This document shows, piece by piece, positions 55,730 to 64,000 of a stretch of 64,000 nt of DNA. The stretch spans positions 545,501 through 609,500 of the forward strand of contig OX155973.1 of NCBI GenBank assembly GCA_944548615.1, given 5' to 3'. Numbering within the stretch: position 1 is the stretch's first letter; every line of letters begins with the position of its first letter. Source of the stretch: Micropterix aruncella (lineage: Eukaryota > Arthropoda > Insecta > Lepidoptera > Micropterigidae). The notes under the pieces are model-generated. The model was not told the origin of the DNA. It was given only the letters and a program-made list of their open reading frames with translations, and did not search any database. A program made the translations under genes and the position numbers.

Positions 55730-58700
55730 CTACCTACTTATTACGCTTGTCATCTTTTGATGGAGTGCAAAAACGGCCACCGGTTTAAATTCTAACATGC
55801 CCTTTTCTTTTTCGGTCGGAGCTAGCGGAATTTCTGCGGGCCATTTATCGCGCGATTCGCGCAAAAAATTAGGGCCTTTTAGCCACCGACCCTCCGAGGT
55901 AAGATCTACCGCTGTTGTCACTCTCGTCCCGTCATCAGCGGGATTACTTTTCCCCGACAACCAGCGCCATTCTTTTGGCGATGACAGGTCATCCAAAGCC
56001 CCTAAACGGTTACTAACAAACTGCTGATGATCGACGCTCTTTGACCTGAGCCACCAAATAACATTAGTTGAATCAGTCCACAAGACCTTAACGTGTATTT
56101 CCGCCGTTTGTTCCTTAATAATTTTATTCGCGAGTTGAGCCCCTAGCAGCGCTGCAGTAAGCTCCATTCGCGGTATCGTCTGGCCTTTTAAAGGCCCCAC
56201 TCGCGTTTTACTAGCTAAAAAGGACACTAAAATACCTTGGCCTTCTCTTTCTACACGCAAATAAGCGACAGCACACATTGCTTTCGCCGACGCATCGCAG
56301 AAAACGTGCAATTCTCTACGCTCACCTGCATTTCGGGTCGTACCTAAGTATCGAGGAAGTCTCACACCTCGCGCCATATCTAGTACTTTGAGCCAGTCCC
56401 TCCAGCTCTCAAATATCTCTGGAGTGACGGCTTGATCCCAACCTATACTGCTGGCCCATACGTTCTGCATAAGAACTTTAGCTCTTATCGTTACAGGACT
56501 CAGCAGACCTAGTGGGTCCCAGACCGACATCACTACGCGTAACGCCTCCCTCTTGGTCGGCCTCCTTTTACCTGTTTTCAGCTCTATATCTAACTTCTCC
56601 ATGCTCAGACCGAATCCTAGCTCGTCTGACATAGGTATCCACTCTAGACCTAGTAAACGCTGCGCGCGCAGCTCTCCTTTCTCTAGCCCTATAGCTTTTG
56701 TATTCTTTTCTTCTTGCCGTATATCGCTTAATGCCTCATTTTCGTTCGAACTCCAACCCGTAAGATTAAAGTTCCCCTGTTTATGTATCCAAACTATGTC
56801 GTTGATTAGCTTACGCGCTTCCGTCACGGTTTCCGCCCCGAACAATAAATCGTCAACAAAAAAGTTTTCGATTATTCCTCTCACAGCTCGCGGGAACCGA
56901 TCGCGAAATCTCTCAGCATTTTTTATGCGCACAAATTCCGCGGTGCACGGCGATGTCCTGGCACCGAAAATTAAACTATTCATTTTTAGGACCTTTGGCT
57001 CTATATCCCTGCGATTTCCCCTCCACAGAAATAACTGAGAGTACTGGTCCTTTTCCATTATCCTGATGCGCAGAAACATATCGGCTATGTCTGCTGTAAA
57101 ACCTACGGCGTACTCGCGAAATCTACATAAAACTCCCACTATACTATTTGACAGGTCCGGTCCAGATAATAGCTGAGAGTTTAAAGACACTCCCTTCACA
57201 CACGCTGCTGCGTCATGCACTACCCTGAGTTTGCCCGGTTTGGCAGGATGTACCACCCCTAAGTGCGGTAAAAACCAAATATCTTTCCTACCGGCTAAAC
57301 TCTCTGGTCGCACTTCTTGTGCATAGCCCTGTTTTACATAGTGGTCCATTTTCAGACAATAAGCCTTGGCATATTCGGGGTCTGCGTCCATCTTACGCTC
57401 GACCGACCTAAGCCGAGCGAGCGCCATTGGCCTACTGTCTGGCATACTCCTTTCATCCTCTCGCCACAATAAACCTGCAGACCAAATGCCGTCGGCTACC
57501 GAGGTAGTGTTTTCCAGCAACTCCGTTGCCCTCCGCCACTCGGCGGGTTCTCGTTGCTTTCCCGGCCACTCCTGCTCGAGTTTTATATTTTCCTGTAATA
57601 ATTTTTGCAGTGACGCGTCACTGACCTGCCCGCTGATACAAAAGTTATGCTGGTGCCCGGCGTGACTCTCGGCCGACCCAGTGCTTATAGGTACCCACCC
57701 AAGCCGTGTTTGAGCCATTGACATATTTTCGTTAATCCGCGTGACGCGTATCGTGACAATTAAATTACCGCAATCGGCACCTATTAATAATTGAGGCGTT
57801 ACGTCCTCCATTTTACTCGAAACGTACGTCGCTTCCGTTACGCGCCGTGTGCCGTACCCTGCAAAACATTTTAGCGTAGGCAGATTCAAATCTACCACGC
57901 TATATGCTTGTATTTCATAGGTTTTATCGCTTGAAATACCTTTTACTTGAAACGATACCGTTTCCGCGTCGTGATTAGAAACCTTCATACCTCTTACACC
58001 TGATACTTCTAAGGGTCGTGTCACACCTCTTATGCCTAGTTCTATCGCCACGGCTTTATCTAACAACGATACGGTCGATCCGCTGTCTAAAAGAGCGTGT
58101 ACTTGTTTTTTACCCTTCGGACCCGTTATTTGGACCGGCACTATCTGTAATAAAACTCGGTTCGGCGAGACGGTATTTGTTGTGACGCCGACTTCCGTCA
58201 TGGCCACGCTTTCACTTTCCCTTTCAGTACTTTCTCGTCCGGGCGCGAGGGGTGACAATAAAAAGTGAAACTTATTTTTTGGGTAACGCTTATAGGCCAA
58301 ACAGCTGTTTCGTTTATGCGACGGACTGAGACATTTATAGCAGACACCTAAACTTTTGACTGCCGTCCACCGAGCTTCTAGAGAAATATCTTTTAATTTT
58401 TCACACTTGCTAAGGTAGTGACCTTCTTTGCAATGGGGACACTGGCCAGATGGTTTGCCGTGCGTATTTAGCACGAAATTCCTCTTCTGGCTATTTTTAT
58501 ACCTCCTGTCACGGGGCAACTCCTGCATTCTTTTCGCTGGTTCTCCAGCGCCAAACCCCGCATCTTGGGCTCCAACCGCTAGTTCTTCTAACCACACTGA
58601 AAAATACACTATGACAGGCTCTGAGCTATTTTTATTCGTCCTATTTTTATCTCCTAGCCATAAAGTGGTTAAGTTTTTTGGCAATTTCGACACCAAAGTC

Positions 58701-59905
58701 TCTAAAAGTTCCGGGTTATACAGATGCTCGGTTTTATTTACTGAGCGAACCGTCGCTACTAGATTTTTAACTTGACATGCAAATCTCAATAATTCTTGCG
58801 GATCCATATTTTCTTTTAACTCCCTTATCCTCCTAACCTCCGCTAACGTGTGTTGGATTATTTGATTTGGATTACCAAAAAGTAGCTCTAATGTCTTCAT
58901 TATATTTTTTACATTTAATGGCGACATCAACAGACCTGAAACACATTCGCGTGCGCGCCCTTTTAACGCTGTCTGTAGACGTAGAAGATTTTGAGAATCA
59001 TTTAATTTCATTAAGTCGGTGGATTGTTCAAAAATCGATTTAAACGCGATAAAGTGCAAGCAATCGCCCGAAAATGTGGGCAACTCTCGATTATAATGAG
59101 GTTTAATTGCAGCAATCGAGAAAATACGACTAACCTGATTGATTAGCTTCTCACTCGCATCCTCTTGCGAGCTGGAATCTGCTGCCGTGTTCTGCTTGGC
59201 GCGCGCGGCGCCTTCCGACGCCTCTGCTGCCTCGTGAAGCGTCGCGTCCGCGGTCGCCCCGGCCGCATCCACGTCGCGGTCCCTCCGCGTCGCGTCGTTC
59301 TCGTGCTGTTCCCATCCGCATACCTCGCCGCTGTCCGATTTTGCGGCGGCCGCGAATTGAGCGGCAGCGCTCGCCAGCGCCCTTGCGCTCTCGCCGGCCG
59401 GCTCGGGCGCCGCGCCACCGCCTAAATCAGCGGCGGCGCTCGGCGCCCGTCGGCTCACCTCGCCCTCGCGTTCACCCATCCGCTGTTCCGCTCTGGCTGC
59501 TGGCGTGTGATAATTTGCCCACTGAGACGTTCTTTCTGTCGCATCCTCTTCTGCGGAGAGGTTTCTCGTTTCTCCCCAGGCGCTACCTCCTTCTGTGCTC
59601 CCGAAAGCCTCCGACACGACTTCCAGCATTCTAAGAGCATGCTGGCCGTCTGCTTCTAACATTTCCATTTCGGCTTCTAGATCCGCTTGTTTCTCTTGCC
59701 TTGCAGACGCAGTTATGGCAAGTTGGGCCTCCAATTTTTTCTTCTCTGCTTCTTCGGCAGCCTCCAGCTTTTTCTTCTCCGCGCTCAACTTGGCGCGTTG
59801 TCTCGTCACTCTTCGTACTTCATCCGAGGCTTCTCTTATTTCTTGCAGCCTCTCGCTTCGTCGGCTGCTTCCTGACGCAGCCCGAGAGCCTTGCGTAGAC
59901 GCCAT
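55730..59905 (-). CDS. BEL/Pao gag-pol polyprotein, open, without integrase
   Basis: One open frame of 1391 codons; Met at 59905. Residues 1-95 are Lys/Glu-rich and likely coiled coil. Residues ~270-440 are the gag-like part (LINQVSRIFSIAAIKPHYNR). Two zinc knuckles lie near 490-535 (CPHCKEGHYLSKC and CYKCLSPSHKRNSC). The aspartic protease is near 605 (HALLDSGSTVSLLDKA). RT spans ~880-1060, with RVVHDAAACVKGVSLNSQLL, FTADIADMFLRIRI and the FFVDDLL active site. RNase H spans ~1195-1335: HVFCDASAKAMCAVAYLRV, PRMELTAALLGAQL, LWTDSTNVIWWLRS, NPADDGTR. Known BEL/Pao proteins continue into an integrase; here the frame stops 56 residues after the RNase H, about 100 bases from the LTR. So integrase is missing. 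There is no env-like frame. The gene is not decayed: no stops, and the LTRs look identical. Confidence 0.92.
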   Translation of the reverse strand: MASTQGSRAASGSSRRSERLQEIREASDEVRRVTRQRAKLSAEKKKLEAAEEAEKKKLEAQLAITASARQEKQADLEAEMEMLEADGQHALRMLEVVSEAFGSTEGGSAWGETRNLSAEEDATERTSQWANYHTPAARAEQRMGEREGEVSRRAPSAAADLGGGAAPEPAGESARALASAAAQFAAAAKSDSGEVCGWEQHENDATRRDRDVDAAGATADATLHEAAEASEGAARAKQNTAADSSSQEDASEKLINQVSRIFSIAAIKPHYNRELPTFSGDCLHFIAFKSIFEQSTDLMKLNDSQNLLRLQTALKGRARECVSGLLMSPLNVKNIMKTLELLFGNPNQIIQHTLAEVRRIRELKENMDPQELLRFACQVKNLVATVRSVNKTEHLYNPELLETLVSKLPKNLTTLWLGDKNRTNKNSSEPVIVYFSVWLEELAVGAQDAGFGAGEPAKRMQELPRDRRYKNSQKRNFVLNTHGKPSGQCPHCKEGHYLSKCEKLKDISLEARWTAVKSLGVCYKCLSPSHKRNSCLAYKRYPKNKFHFLLSPLAPGRESTERESESVAMTEVGVTTNTVSPNRVLLQIVPVQITGPKGKKQVHALLDSGSTVSLLDKAVAIELGIRGVTRPLEVSGVRGMKVSNHDAETVSFQVKGISSDKTYEIQAYSVVDLNLPTLKCFAGYGTRRVTEATYVSSKMEDVTPQLLIGADCGNLIVTIRVTRINENMSMAQTRLGWVPISTGSAESHAGHQHNFCISGQVSDASLQKLLQENIKLEQEWPGKQREPAEWRRATELLENTTSVADGIWSAGLLWREDERSMPDSRPMALARLRSVERKMDADPEYAKAYCLKMDHYVKQGYAQEVRPESLAGRKDIWFLPHLGVVHPAKPGKLRVVHDAAACVKGVSLNSQLLSGPDLSNSIVGVLCRFREYAVGFTADIADMFLRIRIMEKDQYSQLFLWRGNRRDIEPKVLKMNSLIFGARTSPCTAEFVRIKNAERFRDRFPRAVRGIIENFFVDDLLFGAETVTEARKLINDIVWIHKQGNFNLTGWSSNENEALSDIRQEEKNTKAIGLEKGELRAQRLLGLEWIPMSDELGFGLSMEKLDIELKTGKRRPTKREALRVVMSVWDPLGLLSPVTIRAKVLMQNVWASSIGWDQAVTPEIFESWRDWLKVLDMARGVRLPRYLGTTRNAGERRELHVFCDASAKAMCAVAYLRVEREGQGILVSFLASKTRVGPLKGQTIPRMELTAALLGAQLANKIIKEQTAEIHVKVLWTDSTNVIWWLRSKSVDHQQFVSNRLGALDDLSSPKEWRWLSGKSNPADDGTRVTTAVDLTSEGRWLKGPNFLRESRDKWPAEIPLAPTEKEKGMLEFKPVAVFALHQKMTSVISR

Positions 59906-59924
59906 ATCCTTTTTTTCTTTTTAT

Positions 59925-59942
59925 TCGGCTCCGAAGAGACCA
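59925..59942 (-). other. tRNA primer binding site of BEL element
   Basis: On the minus strand, four bases after the 5' LTR, the sequence tggtctcttcggagccg begins with TGG as a primer binding site should. The matching tRNA was not identified. Confidence 0.55.
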
Positions 59943-59946
59943 CTCG

Positions 59947-61146
59947 TGGACGAAACCTGCTTCAGGGGCGACGAACTCGTCGAATCGAACGCAGGGTCCA
60001 GGACCTTAATCGCGGAAGCCAAAGCTGCCGCGTACGACGCGGTGTGGTAGTAGACTGTATGTGGTTAATGTTTAATTTTACTCACGTCGTCAGCTGCTCC
60101 ATAGGGTTTTCTTGGCGTATACACAGCTCTCGGCAGGCTGTCTGGATTTAGTCGTTCCCGATGAATAATTTCACAGAACTTAGGAAGGAACGGTTCAGTA
60201 AATATAGAGAATGTTATTAATGCGGTTTTTATTTTCAGCAAGTCCTCTTTACACGACACAATTCACAATATTCGCCGCGATTGCAACTCGCGAGTTGCAA
60301 TTACTATGCAAATGTGCAATTATTATGCACATCCGACGCGTCCTAAACTATGAGGGCGATATCTTCCAATCTACGCGCCGATTCGGCAACTGACATCTGC
60401 CGGAGTCAAAGATTCTTTTGAGACTGACTGGCCTAATTTCAAAATGGACGTCAAAGCTTTCAAATAAGCTCTTCTTGTTGATTGGTCAGAGATTCGTACG
60501 TCCCCTTTTGCGAGTGCCAGTTACTCGCCTATTGGCTATTTAAATCAACAAACCGCACCCCCTAATGGCGGCATCCGTACGTCTCGTTTTGAGTCTTATT
60601 TACATTCGCCCTTAATTACTCTACTTAAGTCTAATTAGTGATCGAGAGTCACGTGCGACACACATTTGATCGTTATTACATTATTTCGCCCGCGACTCTC
60701 ACGCCATTTTACCTATTTTAATATTATTTATGATTTACATATATGAAACTTTACTGTAACTTAACTATAAAGAAGTTAGTCGTTTTCCTAGATTGCTGCA
60801 TTCGAGAGTATTGTTATTGTAAATGATGTTGATATTTATACTTGACTTTATTTCACAATTATCATAAGATTATTTTTTATATCCGTATTTAGCCGTTTGA
60901 CGTCCATTAGATTTACGACTGTGCGACTCCCTCGCTTGGCCGTTTTTTTCTCGGCCGCTCGCATACCCTCGTCTTCCACTTAAAATGTCCTTTGTGAAAG
61001 ATATGAAAAGAAACCTTACACTTCCTGGCCAGCTCCGCTCGCTGTCGTAAATCTAAATGAAGTGCTCTTGTACCGTGTGGGGTCCCACATATTTTTAGTG
61101 CGTAATTTCTTAAACTTATTCCCTCAAAAATAAAGAAAATCGTCCA
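59947..61146 (-). repeat. BEL/Pao 5' LTR, 1200 bp
   Basis: Same sequence and length as the LTR at 54430-55629 (constant offset 5517). It would carry the promoter for gag-pol transcription toward lower coordinates. Flanked outside by TACAC (61147-61151). Confidence 0.9.
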
Positions 61147-61273
61147 TACACAATTAGGCATTTTTCGTAAATATTTAAAAAAAATATTTGCATATTTTCT
61201 GCGGTTGACGATCCCCTCCCAGCCCGGGACGCGATGCTTGACAAGCATGCTTGATCGTCTAGGGAGCCCTTTA

Positions 61274-61785
61274 CACCTAACTTTAACCTAATGGAAAAAT
61301 AAGATAAATTCCTTAGACCTTTTAAGGCCCATTCCAGGGGCTAGACAACGGTTTTTTGTTGGACAGTCGTGTAAAAATTAAAGACCTAAACAAAAAAAAC
61401 GGAAAACAGCGAAATACTGAACATTAAAAAACATTAAAAATCAAAATTGTTACATTCTGGCAAAATTCTTACAATTGATTCTAAATTAGAGACTAAAATC
61501 AGATTCTACAAACCAAAATCCGTACCAATCGATATCACATCATAGATGCGAAATGGCTGTTGACTAGTATTGTTAATATTGTGACAGGGTGGCAACCAGA
61601 GCAGTCCGGGAGATGATCCCAAAAGCGAGATCTTCCTTCGGATACAGTCTCGCCTTGCGTTGGTGGACCCCAAAGAAGCCAAAGACCTAGGCGGAATCTT
61701 CCTATTCAATGTGATGCGAGGGCAGAACGTCAAAGCGTGGAGTGAGTATAATAATTGTGGTACTCGGACCACGTGTTGATTATTT
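61274..61785. other. Intergenic; small unclassified frame
   Basis: Starts with the continuation of the 53,181-53,481 repeat. 61,540-61,760 reads on the plus strand as TRAVREMIPKARSSFGYSLA-like words, possibly a decayed RT or gag piece, too short to name. Confidence 0.35.
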
Positions 61786-62830
61786 TGATAATAATAATAA
61801 TAATAAAACTCTTTATTCTTAAGAAAAGGCGAGCTTATTGCCTGCAGGCAATATTTTAGAGCTAACCTATACTATTGTAAGAACATTATTTGCGAGTAGA
61901 CTACATAACTTAACCTATATAAAGAGTATGACAAATAAAATAGAGGAGGATAGAAAGAAGTATATACTTTACTCTTTGTGGGCACAGATTTGCCACATCA
62001 AAATAATCTAACACCTATTGTAACGTGCCCCGAATCCTGTAGGAACTTGATTTCTATATAATATGCACATATAATGTGAAAAGACTTGAGGTCCCGGGAA
62101 AATGATGAAAATATTTATTATAAGTTTCTCCTTATTAAAAGGCGGGCGCCATCCCGGGCCTGCTGGGAAAGGATCCGGGCGTCAGCAGCTGTGCAGTACC
62201 TGACCACCGCCTAATCAAGGTACGCCGAGGGGATACGCTACGTCTCGAGGATGCGCCGACTAGCTTCAGCTCCGGGCGTGGGTAAATCCTCGTGCGAGAC
62301 GTGCGTGAATGGAAGTGCCTTCCTCGGAAGGGGCGGCCTTGGCGTTAGTGAATTAATTAAAAGAAACGAATTAATTAAAAGAAACAAGAATAAGGACGCT
62401 AAAATTTTAAAAGGAGGGGAATGGGAGGGGAAAGGGAATTTATCTGGAGGATTTCAAATGCTCTCTGAGTCTGTTTTTAAAAGTTGTTATGCTTGGCGCG
62501 GTTCTCACATTTTTCGGCAAAGCATTCCAAAGACGGGCTCCATGCACGGTGAAAGAGAATGAGAAGAAGTCACTGCTGTGACTAGGGATAGAGAGTAGCA
62601 GGTTGTCTTTCGATCTCAGAGGGCGTCCATGAGCCGATAGTGCAGTAAATCTGCCGGTAAGATAATTGGGAGCGACGCCATCCAAGATCTTGAAAAGCAT
62701 ACAGAGAACTCGCATGTCTCTTTTCTCCCGGGTCGACAGCCAGTGAAGCTTCTCTCTGTACTCCGTGATTTGGTCAAATTTTCTGAGGCCATGGATATAC
62801 CGAATGCAAACATTTTGGAGACGCTCCTCG
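61786..62830 (-). mobile_element. LINE 3' end with (TTA)n-type tail
   Basis: Minus-strand frames: ERLQNVCIRYIHGLRKFDQI-type start near 62,820, then MRVLCMLFKILDGVAPNYLT, GRPLRSKDNLLLSIPSHSSD, RLWNALPKNVRTAPSITTFK and stop at 62,440. A long 3' UTR ends with ttattattatta (plus aataataataataa at 61,787). A C-terminal domain of a Jockey/Daphne-like LINE. 5'-truncated. Confidence 0.75.
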
Positions 62831-63002
62831 ATTGCTACTCATACTTATAAAATTACTTTAAGCGTACATATACCATTTAAACTGCATTCCCAGTTTTGGG
62901 GTAAGAACGTCTCTTTAAAATCATCTTTTTGATGTAACCTTGGTTAAAACAAGATATTATCGAAATCTCTTAGGTGCATATGAATTAATATATTTGAAAA
63001 AC
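62831..63002. other. Short intergenic stretch
   Basis: AT-rich sequence between two LINE ends; nothing recognised. Confidence 0.4.
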
Positions 63003-63013
63003 TAAGCATACTA

Positions 63014-63858
63014 GTAGTAGTAGTAGTAGATGGAGTGGGGAGCTTGTTTCCAGCCCTTGATGTCACCTAGATCTGTAAGGTCTTTTGTAACTACCCACTG
63101 TGTGGTTAGGTCAATTGTCAGCTAGTAGCCCGGTACTTCTTACCAGACTAAGTAGGTCACTGACCTTCAAGTTGGGCAGATCGCTGGGTTCGAGAAAGGC
63201 TCGTCCCAGTAAACTGTGTCTTTTGGCGGCGAGCCCTGGACAGCGGCCAACAATGTGTATGCTGTCTTCAGGTTCCTCGCCACATATTCGGCAATCCTTG
63301 CTCTCAGTCAAGCCAAGGTTGAATAGATGAGCTCTAAGGGTCGTGTGTCCGGTGAGGAGACCGATAGTGGTTCTAAGGTTCTTCTTGCTCATGTCAAGTA
63401 GGGCCTTGGTTTTTTTCTGTAGTGGTTGCTCCATCATGGCTTTTGCCTGGCGACATCCCTGACTCTGTTTCCAGGAAGCCCGATGTTCCTGCTCCAAGCA
63501 GTCCCTGATGATTTTCTTACCTGTAGCGAAGGGGACCCCTACAGCTGGCTCCACTGGGCAATCCAGTGTGCCCAGTTTTGCCAGTCTATCGGCCTCTTCG
63601 TTTCCGGGTATGCCTTGGTGACCCGGTATCCATATTAGGGTGATTTTGTTGGATTTTCCCAATTTGTTGAGCTCCTGCATGCAGTCCCAGACCACAGAAG
63701 ATTCTGTGGTGGCTTTAGCTAGAGCGTCCAGTGCTGCTCTGCTGTCAGAGCAGATGAGGATTTGTCTGTTTTTTACCTCAAGTGGACTTTGTAGTTTTAT
63801 GCATTCCAATATGGCAAGTACCTCGGCTTGGAAAACCGTAGCGTATTGTCCTACGTCG
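63014..63858 (-). mobile_element. LINE 3' end with intact RNase H, 11-bp target duplication
   Basis: 5'-truncated, minus strand, flanked by taagcatacta (63003-63013 and 63859-63869). The frame is open from the 5' junction to the stop at 63111. It reads YATVFQAEVLAILECIKL (catalytic Glu), ICSDSRAALDALAKA (Asp), LIWIPGHQGIPGNEEADRLA (His, Asp), then RTTIGLLTGHTTLRAHLFNL and the cluster CRICGEEPEDSIHIVGRC. So a complete RNase H and C-terminal zinc cluster remain, without RT. The tail is (CTA)n. R1/Jockey-like clades with RNase H fit. Likely recent, as nothing interrupts the frame. Confidence 0.85.
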
Positions 63859-63894
63859 TAAGCATACTAACCTCAATAAGAAATAAATAAATTA

Positions 63895-64000
63895 AAACGG
63901 AACTGAAATGGATTTCAATGACTGGATCGGGTCCATCGTAATATTATTTACACTTCTGGGAAAGGAACGGTTGACCCCGGACTAACGACCGGCTGTGGTA
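63895..64000 (-). mobile_element. RLE LINE 3' UTR (runs off the window)
   Basis: Reverse of the LINE 3' end: taccacagccggtcgttagt, then cagaagtgtaaat and atggacccgat. The copy continues beyond the window. Confidence 0.65.

Larger units (their letters stand above)
53485..61270. mobile_element. Foldback (PIF/Harbinger-like) MITE, split by GCR and BEL
   Basis: Left end agggctccctagacgatcaa and the same sequence reversed at the right end (61,270 leftward). Similarity of the arms continues for over 100 bases (agcatgcttgtcaa, catcgcgtccc, ctaattgtgta-like words). TTA flanks both ends (53482-53484 and 61271-61273). Without the two later insertions the element would be about 400 bp and almost fully palindromic. 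Its centre is the perfect inverted repeat 54337-54394. TTA duplication fits PIF/Harbinger; no transposase is present. Confidence 0.75.

Noticed and set aside
56553..60050. Several plus-strand frames over the BEL gag-pol region
   Set aside because: Shadows of the minus-strand gag-pol frame; no recognisable domains.
54430..61146. BEL element as an endogenous retrovirus
   Set aside because: No env-like frame; RT, zinc knuckles and RNase H are of BEL/Pao type.

Overview
This window looks like nuclear DNA from an insect, most likely a moth or butterfly. It is AT-rich, with one intron-split gene of insect type and a dense mixture of transposons typical of Lepidoptera: non-LTR retrotransposons of several clades, Helitrons that insert between A and T, hAT, mariner, Transib, piggyBac-like MITEs, Penelope-like pieces and a BEL/Pao element. 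The order is inferred from this mixture. I see no marker that fixes the species.

One host gene is visible, on the plus strand. Five exons with matching reading-frame phases lie at 2058-2248, 3955-4068, 20675-20880, 28909-29080 and 31775-33069. They join without a stop into a partial protein of 658 residues; its start lies left of the window. The protein is Ser/Pro-rich and mostly disordered in its first half. It then carries a MYND-type zinc finger and a conserved C-terminal region. I tentatively place it in the AJM1 (apical junction molecule) family. Its introns are full of mobile elements, and LINE sequence reaches to about 20 bases from the last splice acceptor.

Intron region (1-31774): fragments of a restriction-like-endonuclease (RLE) LINE recur, broken by other elements. 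The most notable is an unclassified GC-rich, hairpin-containing repeat of about 615-720 bp, called GCR here. I count ten copies in the window. GCR copies have target-site duplications of variable length (6-16 bp), no poly(A) tail, and a conserved 3' core followed by one of four different short 3' ends. Two copies lie in tandem at one LINE site, and a third copy occupies the same site in another LINE copy. A mariner element (15324-18262) carries nested GCR copies and a piggyBac-like MITE.

Downstream region (33070-64000): no further host gene was recognised. It holds a LINE (38795-42600) split by a 2.57-kb Transib element with a GC-rich 5-bp duplication; a 2.7-kb hAT element (43886-46585) with a Helitron inside and a 370-bp AT array next to it; a small hAT derivative (52207-52919) inside another LINE; and a foldback element with TTA duplications (53485-61270). 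The foldback element was split by a GCR copy and by a complete BEL/Pao insertion (54430-61146). The BEL/Pao element has two 1200-bp LTRs that look identical and a long open gag-pol frame that ends after RNase H, so integrase is missing. Two more LINE 3' ends follow (61786-62830 and 63014-63858).

Nearly every boundary was read from target duplications and rejoined host frames, so the insertion order is well supported in several nests. Family names rest on remembered motifs, not on a search.
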